Origin: Sphaerulina vaccinii
Taxonomy: Eukaryota > Ascomycota > Dothideomycetes > Mycosphaerellales > Mycosphaerellaceae
Assembly (NCBI GenBank): GCA_022570795.1
Contig: JAKUDP010000004.1
Span: 2,170,001-2,234,000, forward strand
Length of the DNA stretch: 64,000 bases
Reading direction: 5' to 3'
In this document: positions 56,291 through 64,000 of the stretch, piece by piece
Layout: the number at the start of each line of letters is the position of its first letter
Position numbering within the stretch: the first letter of the stretch is position 1
Notes under the pieces: generated by a model
Told to the model about the DNA's origin: nothing
The model's database searches: none
The model's input: only the letters and a program-made list of their open reading frames with translations
Position numbers and translations under genes: made by a program

Positions 56291-58118
56291 CTACTCATCG
56301 CCAAGCCCAATCCACCTGCCCATCCACCTCTCATTGATCTCCTTCGCCTGCTCAACCATTCCCAATTCCAACAACAACTGCACCGTCCCTCTGACACTAC
56401 TCTGCAAACTCGAGCTAATCCAGGCATGCGTCGGCGCAGTATGCTCTCCCACAAATATAACATTATTCTCAGTGGTATGATAAGCCGGCATGTACAGCTT
56501 ATGCTGCTCAATGTCCGGTCTCGTCCAGCTCGTCGCAGTAAACTCATCTTGCAACCAACATACTCTGGCATAATCTCCCGTATAAAGATCTCTGACTTCT
56601 TCTCCATGAAGATCGGCAATAGCGTCTAACACAAGATCAACATGCTGTTCATCCGTGAACGACACGAACCGGTCGGACCAGTCTCCACCTCTGTAATGCG
56701 TGATTAAACCTGGTCGTCCAGTTTCGTTGAGGTTGTACACAGGATAGTACAGTGCTCCGACTGCTGCGCTGTTGGGCTGAGAGTACCCGCCGAAAATTGG
56801 TCGATCCAATTTCTCCCAAAATCGTTCGGAGAAGAGGAGAGAGACTTTACACGCGGATTTGAAACGTAGACCTGCTTCTGAGATGGCTCGGGAGAGGACT
56901 GAGGAGAATGGAGGTAGGGACATGAAACGTGTCATGGTGAAGGGTACGGCCATGATGGTGTAATCGTATGTCTTAGATTGAGTAGTGCGGTTCTTGCCGG
57001 AGCCTGAGTACCAGGACAGACGGGTCTGTGTTGTATTGTTGGCGGATGTGATGGCTTCGAGTTTTGTTATCTTGCGATTTAGCGTTAGGCGACCTGAGAC
57101 GTGTGGGAGGAAGGCGTCAGAGAGTCGATTGAATCCTTTGTCTACGCACTTCCATTCTGTTTCGGCTAGAGTGCCTGGGCCGCCGTCGAGAGCGAGATTG
57201 GAGTTATGTTCGGCTTCGTCCCAGAAGATGTCATAGTCAGAAGCTGTCCAGATGGCATCTGTGACGTTCTCGCTTGCGCCCCAGACGTTGCGCATCATGG
57301 ATTGTTGGCTAATGTCGTCGAAACCTTCGTCCATGAATCTCTTGTGTTGGCGATAGATATCTCGTTGAATTGCTTTGAACGTTGTCTCGTTCTTCAGTAT
57401 TGCGTCCATCTTCGCCTTGGTGTCCTTGTACTCTTGAGTAGATAATGGAGCTTTCGTGCCCAGACTTGAGTTGGCTGCAATGTCTGCACGTGTCGGAACA
57501 CTGCCATCTGGATGCCTTCCCGTGCCTCGTGCAAGCAGTTCGTTCGGAGAGTGCTGTATCCATGGTATGAAGTCGACCTTCCACTTCGGGTCATTGTTGT
57601 TCAGATCATTGAGCCAGTCTGCAAGCTGGAAAGTCAACTGATGGTCACTGTACAAGTGTGTCGAGTTGTCACTTTTGTACGTGACACTATGTGGTAGGCG
57701 CATGGGACCCATCTCTGCATACTCTTCTGTGTCGCCAACGTAGATCGTCCTGAAGCGGCCACCGACTCGATCGCTCGCTTCAATGATCTCCCAGTTATGG
57801 ATACCAATGCTGTCAAGCATAAGTCCAGTAGCTAGTCTGCTCAATGTTAGCTCATGATCCAAGCCCGAGTAGGTTTGGAAAGTTTACACACCCAGTGATG
57901 CCTCCTCCCACGATAGCAATGGTAACATTTGGTCGACGTGGTATCGTAGAATGACTTATGCCAGCCACGCCATCGAACCATGCGCCAAGAGCGTCGAAGT
58001 CTTGCAGCAGAGGTCTATTCGATGTCGTCGTATTGGTTGATCGAGCATTGTGAACTGGTGTGGCATGTGATGTAGCACAGAAGGCTGCCAGTACGAGAGC
58101 TTGCTTCATTCTTGCCAT
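56291..58118 (-). CDS. Secreted L-amino-acid oxidase (FAD amine oxidase)
   Basis: Flavoenzyme that converts L-amino acids to 2-oxo acids, ammonia and hydrogen peroxide. Exons 57892..58118 and 56291..57836 give 590 residues; the 55-bp intron (GTGTGT, GAGCTAAC, GAGCAG) interrupts the FAD motif. The start MARMKQALVLAAFCATSHAT is a signal peptide. The dinucleotide-binding motif is VGGGITG (G71-G76), followed by the GGR motif in EASDRVGGRFRT. The C-terminal flavin motif GEHTAPTHAWISSSLQSSVR is typical of L-amino-acid oxidases. Several sequons (NTT, NST, NKT-type) fit an extracellular glycoprotein. It is divergent from a secreted amidase. Confidence 0.9.
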
Positions 58119-58303
58119 TGTCAAGCTGATGCTCAGCTATTGCTTGAGATTCTTGTTCCGCGGCTGCCATCTTGTAAGTACTGATGTTATACTTTGATGT
58201 ACAATTGATCCCTGCATGTGCGAAAGATGTTCCTTGCAAACGGCCTCAACGTGGGAGCTGTTTGCAGTAGCGCGGGGTTTCGAAGACCTTGATGGACGTA
58301 ATC

Positions 58304-58309
58304 TTATCT
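58304..58309 (-). promoter_or_regulatory. Possible AreA/GATA site between the oxidase and amidase genes
   Basis: AGATAA on the minus strand is the only HGATAR match in the 457-bp divergent promoter (58119-58575). AreA-type GATA factors activate nitrogen-scavenging genes in filamentous fungi, which fits both products, but a single six-base match is weak evidence. Confidence 0.25.
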
Positions 58310-58575
58310 GATCAGCGATGTGAAGCGAAGCTATACAGCGCTGATCTAGCTTGGCCTTGAATAAGACTGGCTGTCGTATGCTTAATACATGTCTAGCTTG
58401 TGCAGTGGCGGCTTTCGCATTCGTAACATTGATGTTCGTGACCTTTGTGGAGTGGAGGTTAGCGAGAAGACAAAGTTTTGTCGTATGATGGATCCCACGT
58501 GCTGCTCTCATTGCAGCGGTTAAGCATAGCACACTCAATGTGCAGCTCACATTGCCAATTTCCTCATCTCTTCTG

Positions 58576-60488
58576 ATGCTCATACCACTTGCAATAGCAG
58601 CATTGCTGCGAACCGTCATTGCAACTCAAGATGCCATCGAGATCCAAGGCACTTCTTTAACCCTCAGCGGTATACCATACTATGTGCCATCAGAGGCAGT
58701 AGGCAAGCTTCCGCACGATATCTTGAACATCTCAACATCTACTGGATTGAGACCGATCACAGTCATCACTGCAGATGCTTCCTCCTTCCAAGTCCAGGAA
58801 CTGGACGATCTCGAATCACGATTCTGCGCCAGCGATGATGTATTTCAAGCAGGATTCTTGAGCCTGCTGCACATTCAATACAATGGATCAACCAACAACA
58901 TGCTGCCCAGCATGAGACGGCTAGCGAACACCACCATCGTGGTGACACAATCTCAGCCAGCTCTGCCAAATGGCCCATACTTCCTCTCATCATCTGGCGC
59001 AATCCGCAGAGCCTACCGCCTCTACAGCGACCACCAAGGCGCCTTCACAGAAGCCACAATCACAAGTGCAATCAACGACGCGCACTCCATCCTCCCAGCA
59101 TCAATCGGCAACCAAGCCCTCACAATCGCCGTACCCTCTCGACTCTACTCCACCAAATCCCCCTCGCAACCCCTCGCCGGCCTCCGCCTAGGCGTCAAAG
59201 ACATCTTCTCCATCTCTAACCTCAAAACCTCAAACGGCAACCGAGCCTGGTCGCGACTCTATCCAGCCACTCCCACAACAGCGCCTTCAGTCCAAAGACT
59301 CCTCGATGCAGGTGCCGTGCTCGTCGGGAAGATGAAAACGAGCCAATTTGCTGTAGGTGAAACTGCGACGGCAGATTGGGTAGATTATCCTGCGCCTTTT
59401 AATCCTAGAGGTGATGGGTATCAGGATCCGAGTTCGAGTTCTGCGGGACCCGCGGCGGGGATTGCGGCGTATGAGTGGCTTGATTTGGCGGTTGGGTCGG
59501 ATACTGGGGGGAGTATAAGGAGTCCGGCGCAGATTAATGGGGTTTTTGGGAATAGGCCTAGTAAGTTATTTTGCGTGGAGTGAGGTGTTCGTGGTCTGAT
59601 TAGGAGGGTGTAGGTCATGGTCTAGTCTCGCTAGAAGGAGTGATGCCTCTTGCTCCGGAGCTTGATACGATTGGACTGATGGCGAGAGATCCGGATACCT
59701 GGAGTTCGGCGGCGCAGGTGCTCTATGGCGGGAATATCACGATTTCGCAGTCATTTCCATCGAGTGTGCTCACGATTGGCTTTCCGGAGACTGCCAATTC
59801 GTCCTTCGCGACCACTGTGCTCGACTTCCTCTCCAACTTGACAGACTTCCTGTCTGCGAGTCAAAGGGACTTCAACATGACCGACTCCTGGTCTACAGCA
59901 AAGCCAGACTTCCCACCTCTTGCGACCTACTTCAAAGACACATACGATGTGATCACGTCTCGCCGACAAGCCTCGCTCGTCAGAGATCCTTTCTATGCCG
60001 ACTATGCCGCAGCACACGATGGCCGCCTCCCATTCGTCAACCCAAGCGCGCTCGTCAGATGGGCCGTGGCAGACAACATCACAACTACAATCGAAGAAGC
60101 ACTTTCCCGAAAAGCGGTATTCCAAGAATGGATCAACAACGACATACTTCCTTCATGCGATCATCTTCTTGCATATGTGCCGCGAACACCAGCTGCGAAA
60201 CCCCGTAATGCATATCTTGCTGGCCCGACTGCTCCACAAGCATTCTCGACGAGTCGGATCTCGGTGTTTGCGGAGGTACCAGAGATCGTGATACCGATTG
60301 GAGAGGTAGCGTATGAGTCCACGATTACGAATCATACTGAGTATCTGCCAGTATCCGTAGACCTCGTAGCACGGAAGGGCTGTGACGGTATGTTGTTCGC
60401 CCTTGTGGAGCGATTGGTCGAAGCAGGTATCGTTCGTCCGAGCAAAGCTGGTAGGAGCCTTGTGACGGGAGATCAGATCTTGGTGTGA
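58576..60488 (+). CDS. Secreted amidase (amidase-signature family)
   Basis: Hydrolyses amides to acid and ammonia with the Ser-cisSer-Lys triad. Exons 58576..59560 and 59614..60488 give 619 residues (53-bp intron, GTAAGT...GTGTAG). The start is MLIPLAIAALLRTVIATQ, a signal peptide; the frame upstream begins with GTG. Catalytic Lys208 lies in LGVKDIF, the cis-Ser in the SSSSAGPAAG segment (about S289), and nucleophile Ser313 in GSDTGGSIRSPA. An extra about 130-residue N-terminal region precedes the fold, as in other fungal secreted amidases. Many sequons are present. Divergent from the L-amino-acid oxidase and convergent with the DUF1765 gene. Confidence 0.9.
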
Positions 60489-60795
60489 GAAAGCTTGTCT
60501 CGCAGGATGCTGCACATCGATCAAGTGCTGTCGCAGACAGACGCACGCAAGAGGAAAGCATTGATGTCGATCCTCTAAGGAGAGGTCCTGAGGAGTGTAC
60601 TCTTCTATTGTCATCTCTACCATGCTTGTATATCTGCCATTAGTCATAACTTATACAACATGCCTCCGCCATTCAATGCTCGAAAGGCTACAGATTCGCT
60701 CAAGAACTCAGCACAAATGCCAATTAGACTGCACACACACGCCATGAAGCCATGCCCAACTTGCCGAACATATAACGAAAACGCTCACAATGCAT
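60489..60795. other. Intergenic region between convergent genes
   Basis: 307 bp, 3' flanks of the amidase and the DUF1765 gene; nothing recognised. Confidence 0.5.
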
Positions 60796-63700
60796 TCATG
60801 ATGGTCTCTTGAAGTTCTCAACGCCCAAGGTAGGAGTCTCAACCAACTTCCGCCCAGGAACTCCCTCTTTAAGTCTTCGATCGAAGAAACTTCCACACTC
60901 GCCTATAACGACGGTCCACTCTGCTAGTGCTCGACCCGCATATCTCGATCTTGCAACACTAGCGCCCTGAGGTTGTGAGGGACCAGGCACTTTAGACACA
61001 AAATTCGACTGTTCTTGTAGCAGATGGTGCGCAGGACCGGGCAGCCGTGGCGGAAACAGTCGCATCTGTGCGTGCGGCTTGGTGCTGGGATGGAACTCGA
61101 GGGAGAACTTGAAGCTGAGACTCCGATGCGTGGGCTTTTCTGTCACAGGCATTATGGTCGTACTACTGTCCATTGTCGTGATCGTGTTACTCGTACCTGA
61201 TCGGACGATACCAGGTGCGCTGGGTTGATCTCGCGATGAAGGTCGCGAAGGTTTATCCTTGGAAACACCTTTCTTTGCGCCACCACCAATCATCTTCTTC
61301 AAAGCGCCGAAGAGACCTTTCGTACTTGGCTCGTGGTCAGAGTCCATATTCGAAGATGACGAGTCTGGTCTGAGGTCGATGTTCTCAATCAGTCCAGGAG
61401 CCGCAGCAGTACGTCTAGCCATCTGTATGTTCGCGTCTTTCATGAGGCCATCGAATGTCAAGAGAGAGCCGGCAGGACTCATGATGTTGTCGGTTCGCAC
61501 AATGAGCAGTCGACGACCTGGTGCTGGATGACATGGATATGACTCGGGCCGCAGGTGGTGCTCTCGATCTGCCTTGTCGCAGAGATATGTGTAATGTGAC
61601 CAAGTATTGTTTAATCGTGCTTGCAGTGTCTCAAGTATGTTAAGATCCGGATGGTCGTCATCATCGTGTCGCCCAAGTCGCCAGCAGAGCAACCGCATGT
61701 AGTAAGCTCGTACCATCGGGCACCAGTGGTTGAATCTGCTTTCGAACACATCCGGATCGAGCAGCAGGCGTAGGCAGATATCGTCCTTTCGAGAAGGTGT
61801 TCCCACAACAACATTCCAGATGGTGAACAAAAAGGAGTATAACCGAATCTCGGTCATGGTGTTCTCGCTATCGATCATTCTTCGAAACACGGTATGCCAG
61901 AAATGGGAGTCTATGAGTGATGTATCAGAAGCTCTCAGCCCGTCATAACGGACCAGTATTACAAGTGCCTCCTCTAGAAAGTCCAATAGTGTATAGCAAG
62001 CAGAGTGGTTGAACATCGAAGTGCCACGAGCAGCTGATTGAAGCAGATCGACAAAGGACCGAGCAAAGAGCTCCCTGGCGATCGGGTGATCTGGTGTGCG
62101 CTCAGACAGGAAGTCTCGTATTAGCATTATCAGCCGATTCTCGGCAACTAATCTTACAGCATTAGTAGGTGGTACAGGTAATGAGGACGCGTGGATGTCT
62201 GGATCTCCTAGAACGTCGTCGAATGTAGGAGTCGGTGTGGCGTTCAAGTCCTGTTGTGCATGATTGGCTTCGCGGTGAATCGTCAACTCGAGGTTGGCCA
62301 GAATCTGGGCGTGGACTGGAAGCATACCAGGGGCGGACATCCTTTCCTGCTTGGTGGGCTCCGGTGGCAGGAAGTCTGTAGCCAGTATGTGAAAGTGTTT
62401 CGTGAAGACATAGAACAGGTCGCTTTCTCGGCCACTCCAACGCTCAGTCCAATGACCCCACCATTCGATATGGGTCGTGCCCACAGGAGGCGGTGGCGGT
62501 GTACGCATCTTGCGAGAGTACTTGGTCAACGAGACGAAGCCAAGCTGATGCAGAGCAGGAGGAAAGCTCGACACAATCTCTGTGCAAGTGAGTTCCGGGA
62601 TGTTGTCGAACTTGCTGATGCCATTCTCTTGTAGTACGCGTCTCACGTTGTCAAACGGCAGCTCCCACAGTCGTACTAAGATGTCGGCCATGCCGGGTAC
62701 GAACATGAAAGCGTACGCGCATGCTTTCCCACAAAAGGTTACCAGACTGGCAGAGGCGTTCCGTAGAGACATCTTATCGACCACGAAAGCCATCTGGGAC
62801 GTGAGGTTCGTGGTGAAGATGTTGCGAACGTTGTGATGCACTGAATCTGCCAGGAAGTTTGATGAGCTAGAGCCTAGCGAAGTGTTAGATCGGCTGCCAG
62901 TCCCAAGAGACACGCTAGTGCGTTCTTTCAGCGGGCAGAACGGCGAAGGTGCAAGTCTCCATTCTGGCCTTTCCATGATGCCAGAAATGCCGTCGAGTAT
63001 GATAGGCCGGTCCGTGCCAGAGATTGACTGGTTATTCCTGCCCGCAAGCATCTCTATCAAGCCGGTCCACCATTTATTGAAGATGCTCGCTCTACGATCA
63101 AGGTCTTCGGGACGAAGCGTCTTGTTTGAGGCATGCGTGGCGTACGTTCGCAGGAACGGGATCAAAGTGTTGCGCACCACATTCGCCTTGAGAGCACTGG
63201 ACTTCGACTGGAACTTCGAATAGTCCGCATCGAGATTCCTGAACTGCGTCCATAGATCGTCCTTCTTCCTGGTAACAGATAGCGGGCTGATATGATGCTT
63301 CTCAGAAGAAGGAATTCTAGGCACCGGAGCTGGTCTCTCGCTGTTTGTTGTGTGCGTCACGAGCGAAGGCAAGCGATCTGTTGAGAACGACTTGGGTAGC
63401 TGTGGTACACTTGGGACTGACCCGAGCGAAGGTGGTAGGCTCTCCCGGCGGCCATCGTCATCTGTAGCGACTTTGGTCAGACCAGCTGCACGTGTGGCCT
63501 TCTTGCGCAAGAACGTTCCTTTGCGCGTAACTGCCGCTGCAGGCTTCTGCAGATCCTTCTCGTCGCTTGAACTTTCAAGTTCATGCCTCTCCTTCTTGAC
63601 TTTGCTCTCCTTGGCTGGCTTCGATGACTTCTTGCGAAGTTGGAAAGACTTCCTACGCCCAGTATCCGCGATCTGAGGTGTGGCATCACCTTCTGCCTCC

Positions 63701-64000
63701 TTCGAGACCTCAGCAATTGGCTCGACAATGCTGTCCACTTTTGACGGCGAAGGAGACCTAGACGAAGGCGTTGAAGACGCAGATGGGTACCAGGATCGGC
63801 CAGAGAAGCGCTTCGATAAAGACTTGTTCAATGATGGTCGCTGGCTTGAAGCAGGGGTCGTTGCCACAGTAGAGACAGTCCTGTCTGAGTCTATACTGGT
63901 CCCAGACTCACGCACTATTGACTGTACTGTTGAGATGCTGCTTCGTGCGCTTTCTGTATGTTGCAGCTTGTTCTTTTCTGACGTCTTCGTCCTTTGCAGT
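60796..64000 (-). CDS. Large DUF1765/UPF0592-type fungal protein (5' end outside window)
   Basis: One open frame runs from base 64000 to the stop at 60796, 1067 residues visible, and no ATG marks the true start, so the N-terminus lies beyond the window. The first about 230 residues are Ser/Pro/Lys rich and disordered. From DLWTQFRNLDADYSKFQSKS onward a long helical region carries blocks I associate with the DUF1765 family: RASIFNKWWTGLIEMLAGRN, NHSACYTLLDFLEEALVILV, RLYSFLFTIWNVVV and NHWCPMVRAYYMRLLCWRLG. The C-terminal part has a polybasic stretch (LKKMIGGGAKKG) and ends EWTVVIGECGSFFDRRLKEG. Function unknown; family naming is from memory of its motifs. Confidence 0.75.
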   Translation of the reverse strand, partial: LQRTKTSEKNKLQHTESARSSISTVQSIVRESGTSIDSDRTVSTVATTPASSQRPSLNKSLSKRFSGRSWYPSASSTPSSRSPSPSKVDSIVEPIAEVSKEAEGDATPQIADTGRRKSFQLRKKSSKPAKESKVKKERHELESSSDEKDLQKPAAAVTRKGTFLRKKATRAAGLTKVATDDDGRRESLPPSLGSVPSVPQLPKSFSTDRLPSLVTHTTNSERPAPVPRIPSSEKHHISPLSVTRKKDDLWTQFRNLDADYSKFQSKSSALKANVVRNTLIPFLRTYATHASNKTLRPEDLDRRASIFNKWWTGLIEMLAGRNNQSISGTDRPIILDGISGIMERPEWRLAPSPFCPLKERTSVSLGTGSRSNTSLGSSSSNFLADSVHHNVRNIFTTNLTSQMAFVVDKMSLRNASASLVTFCGKACAYAFMFVPGMADILVRLWELPFDNVRRVLQENGISKFDNIPELTCTEIVSSFPPALHQLGFVSLTKYSRKMRTPPPPPVGTTHIEWWGHWTERWSGRESDLFYVFTKHFHILATDFLPPEPTKQERMSAPGMLPVHAQILANLELTIHREANHAQQDLNATPTPTFDDVLGDPDIHASSLPVPPTNAVRLVAENRLIMLIRDFLSERTPDHPIARELFARSFVDLLQSAARGTSMFNHSACYTLLDFLEEALVILVRYDGLRASDTSLIDSHFWHTVFRRMIDSENTMTEIRLYSFLFTIWNVVVGTPSRKDDICLRLLLDPDVFESRFNHWCPMVRAYYMRLLCWRLGRHDDDDHPDLNILETLQARLNNTWSHYTYLCDKADREHHLRPESYPCHPAPGRRLLIVRTDNIMSPAGSLLTFDGLMKDANIQMARRTAAAPGLIENIDLRPDSSSSNMDSDHEPSTKGLFGALKKMIGGGAKKGVSKDKPSRPSSRDQPSAPGIVRSGTSNTITTMDSSTTIMPVTEKPTHRSLSFKFSLEFHPSTKPHAQMRLFPPRLPGPAHHLLQEQSNFVSKVPGPSQPQGASVARSRYAGRALAEWTVVIGECGSFFDRRLKEGVPGRKLVETPTLGVENFKRPS

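Noticed and set aside
1..64000. CRISPR arrays, rRNA and tRNA genes
   Set aside because: No spaced direct repeats of CRISPR type, no rRNA-like sequence, and no tRNA cloverleaf with T-loop consensus was seen by eye; a dedicated tRNA scan was not possible.

Overview
The window is nuclear DNA of a filamentous ascomycete. Genes lie on both strands, are compact, and carry short introns (about 46-78 bp) with GTRNGY-like donors, CTAAC/CTGAC-like branch points and YAG acceptors. HET-domain, Zn2Cys6, heme-thiolate peroxidase and secreted-protein genes fit Pezizomycotina. A Dothideomycete (Mycosphaerellales-like) is my guess from gene content and is not demonstrated. All exon joins were worked out by hand and checked for reading phase.

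Region 1 (1-20.3 kb) is mostly housekeeping. It holds MCM10 (cut by the window edge) divergent from the RNase H2 B subunit across a promoter with overlapping SCB/MCB cell-cycle boxes, a HET-domain gene, the ribosome-biogenesis AAA ATPase AFG2, a mitochondrial protein, a BTB protein, ATP synthase subunit h, TFIIB and profilin. Between them lie several damaged or unresolved small genes (10538-11360, 12945-13319, 14435-15153, 18774-19169).

Region 2 (21-29 kb) has a five-exon cytochrome P450, a 12-cysteine secreted protein, a Baeyer-Villiger-type flavin monooxygenase, and the first of two paralogous zinc-finger-like proteins; the second is at 52.7-54.7 kb.

Region 3 (30-44 kb) has the splicing factor SLT11/ECM2, a membrane-anchored kinase-like protein, an F-box-like gene whose intron contains a 21-bp tandem repeat, a polytopic membrane protein, a heme-thiolate peroxidase carrying an apparent one-base frameshift, and a five-exon MFS transporter.

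Region 4 (44-51 kb) has a 465-bp MITE-like element with about 60-bp inverted repeats and TA flanks, then a Zn2Cys6 regulator followed in tandem by a GPI-anchored beta-lactamase-fold hydrolase.

Region 5 (55-64 kb) has a 10-cysteine secreted protein, then a secreted L-amino-acid oxidase and a secreted amidase transcribed divergently (a plausible extracellular nitrogen-release pair), and a large DUF1765-type protein running off the right edge. No rRNA, tRNA, CRISPR or intact transposase gene was seen.
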